Shown: in pieces, positions 1 through 11,629 of the stretch
How positions within the stretch are numbered: position 1 is the stretch's first letter
How the letters are laid out: the number at the start of each line of letters is the position of its first letter
Assembly: GCF_009707485.1 (NCBI RefSeq)
Contig: NZ_CP046121.1
Span: 1,054,001 to 1,118,000 of the forward strand
Length of the DNA: 64,000 nucleotides
Direction: 5' to 3'
Source: Nostocoides sp. HKS02
GTDB lineage: Bacteria; Actinomycetota; Actinomycetes; Actinomycetales; Dermatophilaceae
Notes under the pieces: model-generated
The model's database searches: none
Seen by the model: the letters and a program-made list of their open reading frames with translations, nothing else
What the model was told of the DNA's origin: nothing
Program-made: the position numbers and the translations under genes

Positions 1-568
1 ATGCGTGCAGATCGGGCGAGACCTGTTCTGCTGGAACGGGATCGGTGTCTTCAGGCCACCCGGCAGCGCCTTCGGGCCCGAAGAGCCCGACCGCGCTGCA
101 CTCCCCCGGAGTGAACCGCGGGCCGTACTTCACTCCCCCGAACCCAGTCGCGGCCAGGGCGCGAGCCCACGTCTGGGGCACGGCATACGGCACCATGCTC
201 TCCAGCTCGCGGGTGACCCCGAACCGCACCGCACGACGCGACTGCACGTCGGCGACGTCGCGCGCCGCGGGCAGCCTCAGCCGTGACACGACCACGTCGA
301 CCAGCGCGGACTCGGGCAGCCGGGTGCGGCCGCCGAGTACCGGCCCCAGCCGCTCACGCAGCGCGCTCTCGGCGTCGAGCGCGGCGTAGCACGTGCCGCG
401 CGGGGATTGCAGGTCGAACCGACCACCGCCGTCGTTGCCGAACCACCACGGTGAGCGACGCGCGTCGTGTGCCCGGAAGAGGTCGGTCAGGGCGGTGATC
501 TCGTAGGTGGGGAAACCGGTCAGCGAAGCTGGCGGCAGGCGCTGTGCGGTGGTGTCGCGCGCGGCCAC
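1..568 (-). CDS. RES-domain toxin (partial, 3' end outside window)
   Basis: Reading the minus strand from GTG at 568 gives an open frame of 189 codons to the window edge. It contains a typical RES core: WWFGNDGGGRFDL near residue 38, followed by GTCYAALDAESALRERLG. RES toxins of type II toxin-antitoxin systems (MbcT of M. tuberculosis, Res of Pseudomonas) degrade NAD+. The GTG directly follows the TGA of the upstream antitoxin-like gene in the same reading frame, so the two are surely one operon. The C-terminus is missing only because the window ends. NAD+ degradation is inferred from the family. Confidence 0.82.
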   Translation of the reverse strand, partial: MAARDTTAQRLPPASLTGFPTYEITALTDLFRAHDARRSPWWFGNDGGGRFDLQSPRGTCYAALDAESALRERLGPVLGGRTRLPESALVDVVVSRLRLPAARDVADVQSRRAVRFGVTRELESMVPYAVPQTWARALAATGFGGVKYGPRFTPGECSAVGLFGPEGAAGWPEDTDPVPAEQVSPDLHA

Positions 569-1114
569 TCAGGCCGCCCACCGGGCCGCGTCCTCGACGG
601 CGCACTGGGCGACCCACCGGACCGCCGCGGCCGAGGAACGGTGCACGACGAGGTAGTCCACGGCGCTGTGACCCTCGAAGACGGCGGTGGGTGTGGTCAG
701 CCACGTTCCGACGGTCCAGCCGTCGATGTCACGCCGCGTGAAGGCACCCACGGCCTCCTGGACGCCTGGCCGGACCTGACCGGCGCGACCGAACTGGAGA
801 GAGGGGTACAGCAGGTGCCCGTCCGAGGTGCGGCAGGCCAGCACGGTGCCTCGGCGCACGCGGTCGAACAAGGCCTGGCGGGAGATGCCCAGCCACGCGA
901 CGAGGCCGGCGGTGTCGTAGAACGGCCCGAGTGGCTCGTCGAGCGGGTGGACCGTCGGCAACGCCGCGAGCATGCGGTCGGCGAGCTCCTCGACCTCGCT
1001 CAGGTCGAGATCTCGACCCTGGGCGCGGAGCTCGGCCTGGCGGGCGAGCACCCGTACGCGGACGGCATCGGTCAGGGCGTCGACGTCGGGGGCGGTCCTG
1101 GTGCGCGGGGTCAC
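569..1114 (-). CDS. Xre/MbcA/ParS-like antitoxin of the RES toxin
   Basis: The product is about 181 aa. A central helix-turn-helix-like segment (TAGLVAWLGISRQALFDRVR) precedes a C-terminal DUF2384-like stretch with WLTTPTAVFEGHSAVDYL, the arrangement of antitoxins paired with RES toxins. I chose GTG at 1114 because GAGGAG lies six bases upstream; an ATG at 1177 would add 21 residues but has no comparable ribosome site. The gene abuts the RES gene (TGA then GTG). In this family the antitoxin caps the toxin active site and represses its own operon; both roles are inferred here. Confidence 0.75.
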   Translation of the reverse strand: MTPRTRTAPDVDALTDAVRVRVLARQAELRAQGRDLDLSEVEELADRMLAALPTVHPLDEPLGPFYDTAGLVAWLGISRQALFDRVRRGTVLACRTSDGHLLYPSLQFGRAGQVRPGVQEAVGAFTRRDIDGWTVGTWLTTPTAVFEGHSAVDYLVVHRSSAAAVRWVAQCAVEDAARWAA

Positions 1115-1240
1115 GGCTCGCTCCTCTGCGTCAACGTGGTCGGCCGCGAGGGTCGTCATGACCGTCAAGGCCGTCAAGGGGTCAGGCGGTCATGCTACGA
1201 CACCGGTCCGACAGCCGACCGTGCCCCGGTGCTGTCTCGA

Positions 1241-2722
1241 CTAGGGCAACGGCCAGGTGTGGACCGGCTCGTTGCTGTGCATGTGACCGGCATACACCTC
1301 GAGCATCGCCGCGAGGGCGCTCTGCCGGTCGAGGCCGCGCGCCTGCAGCGTGCGGACCGCATCGGTCTGCCACGTCGCACCGTTGCGGCCCGTCTTGCAC
1401 CGGCCCTCGATCACCGAGAGGTAGCGGTCACGCACAGACGGCGAGACCCCCCAGTCCTCGAGCCCTTGGTGCGCCAGGGGCAGCAGGTGGCGCAGGACGA
1501 GCTCGTCGGCGCCCACCTCGCCGAAGCCCGGCCAGTACAGCCGCGACTCGATGCCGTCACGCGCCGCGCTGCGGAAGTTCTGCTCGGCCACGGCGAAGCT
1601 CATCTTGGTCCACACCGGCCGGTCGTCGGCCGCGAGCTTGCGGATGACCCCGTAGTAGAACGCAGCATTGGCCATGACGTCGATGAGGGTCGGACCAGCG
1701 GGCAGCACACGGTTCTCGACGCGCAGGTGGGGCGTCCCGTCGACGATGTCGTAGATCGGCCGGTTCCAGCGGTAGACGGTGCCGTTGTGCAGTCGCAGCT
1801 CGGCCAGGTTGGGCGCCTCGCCGCTCTCGAGCTTGGCGACCGGGTCCTCGTCGGTCACGTCGGCGAGCAGCGCCGGGAAGTACCGCACGTTCTCCTCGAA
1901 CAGGTCGAAGATCGAGGTGATCCAGCGCTCGCCGAAGAACACGCGAGGGCGCACGCCCTGGTTCTTCAGCTCGATGCTGCGGGTGTCCGTCGCCTGGCTG
2001 AAGAGCTCGATCCGCGTCTCGGCGTGCAGCCGCTGGCCGAAGAAGAACGGCGAGTTGGCCGCCAGGGCGATCTGCGGGGCAACCAGGGCCTGCGCGGCGT
2101 TCCAGTGCGCGGCGAAGTCGGTGGGAGCGACCTGGAGGTGGAGCTGGACGCTCGTGCAGGCCGACTCGGGTGCGATCGAGTCGCAGTAGGTCGCCACCCG
2201 CTCCCCCGTCGGACCCTCGATGTCGAGGTAGATGTCCTCGCCGCGGGCGTAGAAGATCGAGTCGTTGAGGGCGGTGTAGCGGTTGTTCGCACTGATCCAG
2301 TCGCCTTGGAAGTGCTCGGGCATGATCGTGGGGAGGATGCCGACCGCCACGATGTGGGCACCGCGCTTCTCGGCGGCCGCCGACGCCGCGTTGAGCGATC
2401 CGCGCATCTCCTCCTCGAGATCGATCGCCGCATCGCCCGGCAACGGTCGTGGGGGCACGTTGAGCTCGATGTTGTACCGCGCGAGCTCGGTCTGGTAGCC
2501 CGGGTCGGCGATCTCCTCGAGGACCTCGGCGTTGGCGAACTTGGGGCGGTAGGTCTCGTCCACGAGGTTGAGCTCGATCTCCATGCCGGTCATCGGCCGG
2601 TCGAACTCGAACCTGCTCTGGGAGAGCATCCGCTCGAACACGTCGAGGTTCTGCCGCACCTTCTCGCGGTAACGCTGGCGTTGCTCCCGCGTATAGCTCT
2701 GTGCGGTGACCTCTTCCCCCAC
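1241..2722 (-). CDS. Glutamate-cysteine ligase family 2 (GCS2) protein
   Basis: A 493-aa protein of the GCS2 carboxylate-amine ligase superfamily. The N-terminal GMEIELNLVDE motif carries the acidic metal/glutamate-binding residues, ELNVPPRPL follows, and the C-terminal half has RVENRVLPAGPTLIDVMANA. The family joins an amino group to the gamma-carboxylate of glutamate using ATP. Actinobacteria usually make mycothiol rather than glutathione, so the acceptor is uncertain and I give no gene symbol. GTG at 2722 is chosen because GAGGAGGGG sits six bases upstream. It diverges from sbcD across a 189-bp gap. Confidence 0.8.
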   Translation of the reverse strand: MGEEVTAQSYTREQRQRYREKVRQNLDVFERMLSQSRFEFDRPMTGMEIELNLVDETYRPKFANAEVLEEIADPGYQTELARYNIELNVPPRPLPGDAAIDLEEEMRGSLNAASAAAEKRGAHIVAVGILPTIMPEHFQGDWISANNRYTALNDSIFYARGEDIYLDIEGPTGERVATYCDSIAPESACTSVQLHLQVAPTDFAAHWNAAQALVAPQIALAANSPFFFGQRLHAETRIELFSQATDTRSIELKNQGVRPRVFFGERWITSIFDLFEENVRYFPALLADVTDEDPVAKLESGEAPNLAELRLHNGTVYRWNRPIYDIVDGTPHLRVENRVLPAGPTLIDVMANAAFYYGVIRKLAADDRPVWTKMSFAVAEQNFRSAARDGIESRLYWPGFGEVGADELVLRHLLPLAHQGLEDWGVSPSVRDRYLSVIEGRCKTGRNGATWQTDAVRTLQARGLDRQSALAAMLEVYAGHMHSNEPVHTWPLP

Positions 2723-2765
2723 GAAGACCCCTCCTCTGCAGCTGCATCGGTATGCCGGCGCCCCC

Positions 2766-2798
2766 GTGGTTGGTGGGTCCGTGGTCCGACCCAACCAC
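2766..2798. promoter_or_regulatory. Imperfect inverted repeat between GCS2 gene and sbcD
   Basis: GTGGTTGGTGGGTC and GACCCAACCAC form opposing arms around an eight-base loop, with a small asymmetry in the left arm. The element lies upstream of the GCS2 gene in a divergent gap, so it could be an operator or a structured leader. No regulator can be assigned. Confidence 0.3.
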
Positions 2799-2899
2799 AC
2801 GCGGGGCCCTGCCTGCCACTGTCTGCGCGACTGTCCACACGACGCGCGTTCGGCCCGGGGCGCGCCGGGGAAATCAGCGGTCCTGTCGGTGCGCTCTCC

Positions 2900-2905
2900 T
2901 AGCCT
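2900..2905 (+). promoter_or_regulatory. Probable -10 hexamer (TAGCCT) of leaderless sbcD
   Basis: TAGCCT ends six bases before the GTG start of sbcD, so transcription would begin at or next to the start codon. No convincing Shine-Dalgarno sequence is present. This is the usual geometry of leaderless actinobacterial genes. Confidence 0.5.
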
Positions 2906-2911
2906 GCAGGG

Positions 2912-4132
2912 GTGCGGTTCCTCCACACCTCCGACTGGCACCTGGGGCGGTCCTTCCACCAGGTCGGGCTGCTCGACGCCCAGGCGCAGTTCGTGGACCA
3001 CCTGGTCGAGACCGTCCGCGCCGAGTCGGTCGACGCCGTGCTGGTCTCTGGCGACGTCTACGACCGGGCGATGCCCGCCCCCGACACCGTCCGCCTGCTC
3101 TCCGAGGCCGTGACGCGCCTGCGCGACGCCGGTGCCACGGTCGTGCTCTCGAGCGGCAACCACGACTCGGCCATCAGGTTGGGGTTCGCCAGTGAGCTCC
3201 TCGCCCGCACCGGCCTGCACATCCGGTCCTCGATCGCCTCCATCGGCAGCCCGGTCCTGGTGGGTGACGTGGCGGTCTACGCCCTGCCCTACCTCGAGCC
3301 CTCGGTCGCCGCCGGGCCGCTGCTGGCACAGGAGCGGACCCACGCGGGTGTCCTCAAGGCCGCGATGGATCGCGTCGCCGCCGACCGGGTGCACCGGGGC
3401 GGACGCTCGGTGGTCATGGCGCACGCGTTCGTCACCGGCGGCGCCACGAGCGAGTCCGAGCGCGACATCTCGGTGGGTGGCGTCTCCGCCGTGCACCCCC
3501 GGGTGTTCGCCGGCGCGGACTACGTTGCCCTCGGCCACCTCCACGGCCGCCAACGGGTGGGCGACACGGTTCGGTACAGCGGGTCCCCCCTCGCGCTGTC
3601 CTTCAGCGAGGTCAACCACACCAAGGGCTCGTGGCTCGTCGACGTCGGTGACCGCGGTGTCCGTGCCGAGCCGGTCGACGCGCCGGTCCCCCGGCCCCTC
3701 GCCGTCCTGCGCGGTGACCTCGACGACCTGCTCGCCGACCCGGCATACGGCCGGCACGAGCAGTCCTGGTGCCAGGTGACCCTGACCGACCCGGTGCGCC
3801 CCCTCGGCGCCATGGAGCGCATCCGCAGGCGCTTCCCCCACGCGCTCGTGCTCCAGTTCGATCCCCAAGGTGCTCCGATCCCGGTCCGCAGCTACGCCGA
3901 CCGCGTGAGCGCTCCCAGCGAGCTCGACGTGTGCTGCGACTTCCTGGGTCACGTGCGCGCGGGCCACCTCGCGGACGAGGGTGAACGAGCCCGGTTCGCC
4001 GAGGCCCTCGAGGCCGTGCGCACCGGCCGGGCCCGGTCCGACGACGAGGGACTGGGCGAGGGACTGGGCGAGGGACTGGGCGAGGGACTGGGCGAGGGAC
4101 TGGGCGACGACGCCGAGGCGGGCGCCGCATGA
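2912..4132 (+). CDS. sbcD: Exonuclease SbcD, nuclease subunit of SbcCD
   Basis: A 406-aa Mre11-family metallophosphoesterase. The ordered motifs are TSDWHLG at residues 6-12, SGDVYDR, SSGNHDS, MAHAFVTGG and ALGHLHG, which bind two Mn2+ ions in this family. With SbcC it cleaves DNA hairpins and double-strand ends. Translation appears to start at GTG 2912 without a leader. The C-terminus ends in a repetitive acidic tail, (EGLG)5, encoded by five perfect 12-base units; this is not part of the conserved fold. The stop overlaps the ATG of sbcC by four bases, so the two are coupled. Confidence 0.93.
   Translation: MRFLHTSDWHLGRSFHQVGLLDAQAQFVDHLVETVRAESVDAVLVSGDVYDRAMPAPDTVRLLSEAVTRLRDAGATVVLSSGNHDSAIRLGFASELLARTGLHIRSSIASIGSPVLVGDVAVYALPYLEPSVAAGPLLAQERTHAGVLKAAMDRVAADRVHRGGRSVVMAHAFVTGGATSESERDISVGGVSAVHPRVFAGADYVALGHLHGRQRVGDTVRYSGSPLALSFSEVNHTKGSWLVDVGDRGVRAEPVDAPVPRPLAVLRGDLDDLLADPAYGRHEQSWCQVTLTDPVRPLGAMERIRRRFPHALVLQFDPQGAPIPVRSYADRVSAPSELDVCCDFLGHVRAGHLADEGERARFAEALEAVRTGRARSDDEGLGEGLGEGLGEGLGEGLGDDAEAGAA
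4046..4105 (+). repeat. Five perfect 12-bp tandem repeats in the sbcD tail
   Basis: The unit GAGGGACTGGGC is repeated five times without mismatch and encodes Glu-Gly-Leu-Gly each time. Because the unit is a multiple of three, copy changes would keep the frame and only alter the length of the SbcD tail. Confidence 0.9.
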
Positions 4133-7100
4133 GGCTGCACGGGCTGCGCATCACGGCGTTCGGCCCGTTCGCCGGCACCGTTGAGGTCGACTTCGACCGC
4201 GTGGCCGACACCGGGCTTGTTCCTCATCCGTGGTGCCACCGGCGCGGGCAAGACGAGCCTGCTCGACGCCGTGGCGTTCGCGTTGTTCGCCGACGTCCCC
4301 GGCGCTCGCTCCAAGAAGGGGTTGCACAGCGACCATGCCGACCGGGCGACGGTGCCGGAGGTGTCGCTGGAGTTCACCGTGGGGACGCGCCGGCTGCGGG
4401 TCGAGCGCTCACCAGAGTTCCTGCGGCCGAAGTCGCGTGGCACCGGCGAGACGAAGGTCCCAGCCAGGGCTGTCCTGTCGGAGCACCGAGGTGGCCACTG
4501 GCAGGCCCTCAGCACCCGCCACGACGAGATCGCCGAGATCATCCAGGACGTCCTGGGCCTGGGGCTGGAGCAGTTCAGCAAGGTTGTGCTGCTCCCCCAG
4601 GGCGACTTCGCCGCCTTCCTCAGCGCGAGCCCCGAGCAGCGCCGAACGCTGCTTGAGCGCTTGTTCGACGTCGCGCCGTTCACGGGGGTCGAGGAGTGGT
4701 TGGCGTTGCGGCGCAAGGAGTCCGCGCTCGATGTCGATCGGCAGCGCGCCGCCCTCGCCGCTGAGCTGGCGCTGCTCGGCGAGGTGCTCGCTGCCTCGCC
4801 TGCGGCCCAGTTGGCCGCCGACTCCGACTGGTCCGAGGTCCCCCTCGACGAGCTTCCCGCGCGGCTCGACGATGCCCGGGCCCGCCTCGAGGGCGCCGCG
4901 GCCGAGGCACTGGCGCAGCTTGACGCGGCACGACTTGCCGACGCCGCCGCCACGACGGCCCACACGACCGGCGAAGAGCTGGCCGGCGCCCGTCGCCGAC
5001 TGGCCGAGGCCCAGGCCAGGGTCACGGCCCTCGAGAGTGGCCGAGCCGACCAGGTCGCAGCCGTGTCGAGGCTCGACGCCGCGGGTCGCGCCTTCGCGTT
5101 GAGCGGCGACCTCAAGGCGTTCGAGCGTGCGAGCGCGGCAGCGGACCTCGCCACGGCACAGCTGGCGGCCGCCGAGAGCGGCACCGCCTCGCTGGCACTG
5201 GCCGATCGACCGGAGCCGGAGCTCGAGGCGATGCTCCCCCTGCTCGAGTCCGGGGCCCGCACGCTCGCCGAGGCCCGCCACCGGGAGGCAAGCGCGCTGG
5301 AGCACCACCGACGCCACGTCGAGCTTGACGAGGTCTCCCGGGGCCTGCGCGCCGACCAGGCCTTGGTGCAGCAGTCCCTGGCCGTGGCAGAGTCGAGCCA
5401 GCGCGAGGCTGACGCGGCCTTGGTGGGGGCTCGCGACGCGCACCGCTCCGGCGAGGCCAGCGCCCGGGCCGTCGCCGACCTCACCCAGGCTCACGACCTG
5501 CGGGCCGACCAGCTGGCCGCCGCAGCGGAGCTGGCCACCCTGACCGAGGCGTTGGCGGCGGCGCGCGAGAGCTCCCAAGACCTTCGCGACACCTACCAAC
5601 GGCTTGTTCCAGGCGCGGCTCGACGGGCTCGCGGCCGAGCTCGCCGAGCGCCTGCACGACGGAGATGCCTGCCCGGTCTGCGGGTCCCTCGAGCACCCAG
5701 CTCCAGCCACTACGTCGGCGCCCGTCACGGCCGACGACGTGAGCCACGCAGACGCGCAGTGGCAGGCCGCGGCGCGACACGCGTCATCGGTGGCCGAGTC
5801 GGTCGCCGGCCTGACCGCGGCCATGACCCAGCGCGAGCACCAGCTCGCCCAGGAGGCTCGCCCGCTCGACGAGCTCGCCTCCGCACTCGAGCGCGCGCGA
5901 GCCCACCATGCCGACCTGCTGGCCCGTGCGGCGACGATCCCCGCCCTCGAGGCAGCGGTGGAGCACGCCACGGCGGTCGCCCGCACCCAGACCGCACGGG
6001 CATCCGCACTCCACGACGAGCTGACCGCGGTGACCACAGCCCTGGCGGCGGCGGCGCGTGACCATGCCGCCGAGGCTGCGGGGGTCGCCGAGTGCCTCGA
6101 GAACCACCGGCTCCAGTGCCCCTGCGCCGGCGGCGAGACCACCACCACCACCACCACCACCACCACCACCGTGGATGCCGCCATGGCCCGGCACGAGGCC
6201 GTGAGCGTCGCCATCCGGGAGCAGCTCGAGGCCCAACAGCGGGTGACCGCAGCCCACGCCGAGCTTGACCAGGTGCAGGCTCTGCTGACCGCGGCCCTGG
6301 CCGAGCACGGGTTCGACGCCATTGCCGAGGTTCGCTCCGCCCTGATGTCGAGCGACCAGCGCAGCCAGCTGCGTGCCCGCTGCGACGCCTACGAGCAGGC
6401 GTGGGCGGCCGCGCGAGCGGTGGTGGACGACCCCTCGCTCCAGACGGCTCGCGACGCGCCGGAACCTGACCTGCCTGCCCTGGCCACGGCCCGCACTGAC
6501 GCCCGCGCCGCGCTCCTCGAGGCCGCGTCTGCTGAGACGCTCACGCGCCGCACCCTCGACAGCCTGCACCGCGTGGCGACGAGCCTGGTGCCGCGCTGTG
6601 CTGCCGTCGGTCGCGCGCAGGCCGAGCACGAGAGCCTCCGGGAGCTCGCGGACGTCGTCGCGGGCACCGGCGCCGCCAACACCCTGCGCATGCGGCTGTC
6701 GGCCTTCGTGCTGGCCGCGCGCCTCGAGACGGTGGTGGCCCTGGCCAACGAGCGCCTGACGACGATGGGCGAGGGTCGCTACCAGCTGCGCCACACCGAT
6801 GGCCTGGCCGCTCGCGGCGCCCGCAGCGGACTTGGCCTGGAGGTCCTCGACCTGTGGACCGGCCAGGCCCGCGAGACGAGCTCGCTGTCGGGCGGCGAGT
6901 CCTTCATGGCCTCCCTCGCGCTGGCGCTCGGGCTGGCCGACGCCGTGCGTGAGGAGGCCGGTGGGTTCGACCTGCAGACCCTCTTCGTCGACGAGGGTTT
7001 CGGCACGCTGGACGACGACAGCCTCGAGCAGGTCATCGACGTCCTCGACGGGCTGCGCGAAGGCGGTCGGGCCGTCGGCGTGGTGAGCCACGTCGCCGAG

Positions 7101-7199
7101 CTGCGCACGCGCATCGCCGCGCAGGTGGTGGTCGACAAGACCGAACGCGGGTCCACGGTCAGGCTGCGGGTCGCCGACGAGGCGTCACCGGCAGCCTGA
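4129..7199 (+). CDS. sbcC: SbcC ATPase subunit of SbcCD, broken by two +1 frameshifts
   Basis: An SMC-like ATPase that tethers and resects DNA with SbcD. The N-terminus MRLHGLRITAFGPFAG is in one frame, the Walker A (RGATGAGKTS) and first coiled coil are in the next, and the zinc hook CPVCG, second coiled coil and C-terminal ABC signature (SLSGGES) with Walker B (LFVDEGFGTLD) are in the third. Frame changes fall near 4214 and 5602, each inside GGCTTGTTCC where GGCTGTTCC would keep the frame. Removing one T at each leaves 1022 aa, normal for SbcC. I therefore suspect sequence errors. A poly-threonine run from an ACC microsatellite lies in the coiled coil. Confidence 0.88.
6138..6170 (+). repeat. 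(ACC)11 microsatellite inside sbcC
   Basis: Eleven ACC triplets in a row encode threonines within the second coiled-coil half of SbcC. Such a run would disrupt a coiled coil locally and is prone to slippage, but in units of three. Confidence 0.9.
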
Positions 7200-7215
7200 C
7201 CGCGACTCGGCGTGG

Positions 7216-7219
<4 letters not shown>
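7194..7219. terminator. Possible bidirectional hairpin between sbcC and gcvP
   Basis: CTGACC and GGTCAG form short arms around a twelve-base loop exactly where the convergent sbcC and gcvP genes end 16 bases apart. There is no T-run, and the stem is short. Confidence 0.3.
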
Positions 7220-10107
<2,888 letters not shown>

Positions 10108-10170
10108 GAGGCTCCTGAACGTGGGCGGTGCTCGGTTTGCCTCCCCTTCTGTCACGGCGGTGAAGCCGCT

Positions 10171-10270
10171 TCAGAGGTGCCTGTCCCGCGTGGTCCTGGC
10201 GCCTGAGAGGTTCCGGGGAGTTTGCCCCTTCGGCGCCCCGGGGCAGTGCCTGGGGACTCTCCCACGCGGG
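10171..10270 (-). ncRNA. Glycine riboswitch, single aptamer, upstream of gcvP
   Basis: On the minus strand the leader reads GTGGGAGAG, then GCGCCGAAGGGGCAA, CCTCTCAGGC, and finally GGGACAGGCACCTCTG. These match the conserved blocks of glycine aptamers in order and spacing. Only one aptamer fits between the presumed start of transcription near 10280 and the gene. A GAAGCGGCTTC hairpin follows at once and may belong to the expression platform. Glycine binding is inferred from these conserved blocks. Confidence 0.88.
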
Positions 10271-10286
10271 GTGGTCAGCACTGCCC

Positions 10287-10292
10287 AATCTA
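10287..10292 (-). promoter_or_regulatory. Probable -10 hexamer (TAGATT) of the gcvP transcript
   Basis: TAGATT lies about 17 bases upstream of the first conserved block of the glycine riboswitch and just downstream of the terminator that ends the preceding operon. It is the best -10 candidate in this gap. Confidence 0.45.
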
Positions 10293-10299
10293 CACGACG

Positions 10300-10331
10300 A
10301 GGCCCGCCGGTCCTGAGGGACTGGCGGGCCT
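10300..10331 (-). terminator. Hairpin terminator after the merR operon
   Basis: AGGCCCGCCGGTCC and GGACTGGCGGGCCT form a 14-bp stem with one wobble and a four-base loop. It sits 20 bases past the MerR stop and ahead of the gcvP promoter, separating the two transcripts. There is no long U-tract, as is common in high-GC actinobacteria. Confidence 0.65.
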
Positions 10332-10351
10332 GGGTCGCGGTGTCGACGGGT

Positions 10352-10942
10352 TCAGGCGAGTCGGGCCTGACGACGGTGGTGCAGCTCGTCGCCGGGGTGG
10401 GCGACGGGCGTCTCGTCCTCGGCGCGCTCGCTGGGCAGCTGGGCGAGCTCGCCCTCGACCTCGCGCCAGACGCGGCCGACGGCGATGCCGAAGACGCCCT
10501 GGCCGCCCTGGACGAGGTCGATGACCTCGTCGGCCGAGGTGCACTCGTAGACCGAGGCGCCGTCACTCATGAGGGTGATCTGGGCCAGGTCCTCGACGCC
10601 ACGCTCGCGCAGGTGCTGGATGGCGACGCGGATCTGCTGCAGGGACACCCCGGTGTCGAGGAGTCGCTTGACCACCTTGAGCACGAGGATGTCGCGGAAG
10701 CCGTAGAGCCGCTGCGTGCCGGAGCCGGTGGCTCCCCGCACGGACGGCTCGACCAGACCGGTGCGGGCCCAGTAGTCGAGCTGGCGGTAGGTGATTCCGG
10801 CCGCCTTGCACGCCGTCGGGCCGCGATAGCCGATGTCCTCGCTCAGCTCGGGAAGGTCGTCCGTGAACAGCAGGCCCTGTGCCGCTGCGGGCACGGACTT
10901 GCCGGTCGTCGAGCCATGTTGAGCCTCACCGCTCGTGTTCAC
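10352..10942 (-). CDS. MerR-family transcriptional regulator (Rv1830-like)
   Basis: A 196-aa regulator with a MerR winged helix at residues 35-105: YRGPTACKAAGITYRQLDYW is the recognition region and RLYGFRDILVLKVVKRLLD the second helix pair. The conserved position between the bifunctional-nuclease-domain gene and gcvP matches Rv1830 in M. tuberculosis. Two in-frame GTGs compete as start. The one at 10942 is preferred because AGGAGG lies eight bases before it, while the GTG at 10951 overlaps that site. Its targets are not known from the sequence. Confidence 0.85.
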   Translation of the reverse strand: MNTSGEAQHGSTTGKSVPAAAQGLLFTDDLPELSEDIGYRGPTACKAAGITYRQLDYWARTGLVEPSVRGATGSGTQRLYGFRDILVLKVVKRLLDTGVSLQQIRVAIQHLRERGVEDLAQITLMSDGASVYECTSADEVIDLVQGGQGVFGIAVGRVWREVEGELAQLPSERAEDETPVAHPGDELHHRRQARLA

Positions 10943-10993
10943 GACGCTCACCTCCTGGTGTAACTACATCTGTCGCATTTCAGGTCTGAGGTG

Positions 10994-11023
10994 ACCGTAC
11001 GGCTGCGGTGGAGCAAAGGTCAA
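10994..11023 (-). promoter_or_regulatory. Probable sigma70-type promoter of the MerR gene
   Basis: On the minus strand TTGACC (11023-11018) and TACGGT (10999-10994) are separated by 18 bases, about 50 bases before the GTG. This is the clearest -35/-10 pair in the window. Confidence 0.5.
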
Positions 11024-11113
11024 CAACCACTCGACCTTGCCCCTTCGGCGTGTCGCGCCGACACGGCATACTGTCAATCTAAGGTCGAGGGTGAGGGTTT
11101 TGTCCTCGGCAGG

Positions 11114-11611
11114 TCAGGCAGGTGGTTCGGCTTCGCCTGGATCGTTCTCGAAATCCTCGGCCGAGACGTGGTCGAGGAACTCCTTGAACTTCTCCACCTC
11201 GTCCTCGGCGTCCTCCTCGCCCGACATCGACACGCCCGCCTCCTCGAGCAGGGTCTCGCCCGCCACGATCTCGGTGCCGGTGCGCAGTGCGAGCGCGATG
11301 GCGTCCGAGCTGCGTGAGGAGATCTCGGTGGTGCCGTCGAGGATGAGAGCCGCGTGGAAGACGCCGTCGCGCAGCTCGACGATGCGCACCTCGGTCAGCC
11401 GGTGGCCCAGCCCCTCGATGACGTTCTTCAGCAGGTCGTGCGTCAGCGGGCGCGGGGGCTCGATGCCCTGCTGGGCATAGGCGATGGCCGTCGCCTCGGC
11501 GGCACCGATCCAGATCGGCAGGTAGCGGTCGCCGCCGCGCTCGCGCAGCAGGACGATCGGGTGGTTGGTGGGCATCTCGACGCGCACACCGAGGACATCC
11601 AGAGCCTTCAC
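11114..11611 (-). CDS. Bifunctional nuclease (BFN/DUF151) domain protein
   Basis: A 165-aa protein of the DUF151/bifunctional nuclease family, recognised from MKALDVLGVRVEMPTNHPIV, YLPIWIGAAEATAIA and SSRSSDAIALALRTG. The family is named after a plant enzyme with RNase and DNase activity; in bacteria its role is poorly defined. The C-terminus is acidic. The gene lies between two MerR regulators exactly as Rv1829 does. The GTG start at 11611 has no Shine-Dalgarno sequence but has TACGGT six bases upstream, suggesting a leaderless message. Confidence 0.85.
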   Translation of the reverse strand: MKALDVLGVRVEMPTNHPIVLLRERGGDRYLPIWIGAAEATAIAYAQQGIEPPRPLTHDLLKNVIEGLGHRLTEVRIVELRDGVFHAALILDGTTEISSRSSDAIALALRTGTEIVAGETLLEEAGVSMSGEEDAEDEVEKFKEFLDHVSAEDFENDPGEAEPPA

Positions 11612-11617
11612 TGCTCC

Positions 11618-11623
11618 ACCGTA
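11618..11623 (-). promoter_or_regulatory. Probable -10 hexamer (TACGGT), leaderless BFN gene
   Basis: TACGGT ends six bases before the GTG at 11611, in the 18-base gap after ftsR. It would give an internal leaderless transcript in the garA-ftsR cluster. Confidence 0.4.
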
Positions 11624-11629
11624 CCCCGT

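Noticed and set aside
467..2902. Long plus-strand open frame opposite the antitoxin and GCS2 genes
   Set aside because: It mirrors genes with clear homology; its translation is Arg/Gly/Val-rich with no motifs, as expected of antisense frames in high-GC DNA.
4205..5620. Programmed +1 frameshifting in sbcC at CTT-GTT
   Set aside because: The same heptamer marks a frameshift in a minus-strand gene, where it cannot act on the ribosome; many other indels in the window are plain homopolymer changes.
6138..6170. CRISPR-like or structured repeat
   Set aside because: It is a simple ACC triplet run inside a gene; no spacers or array anywhere in the window.
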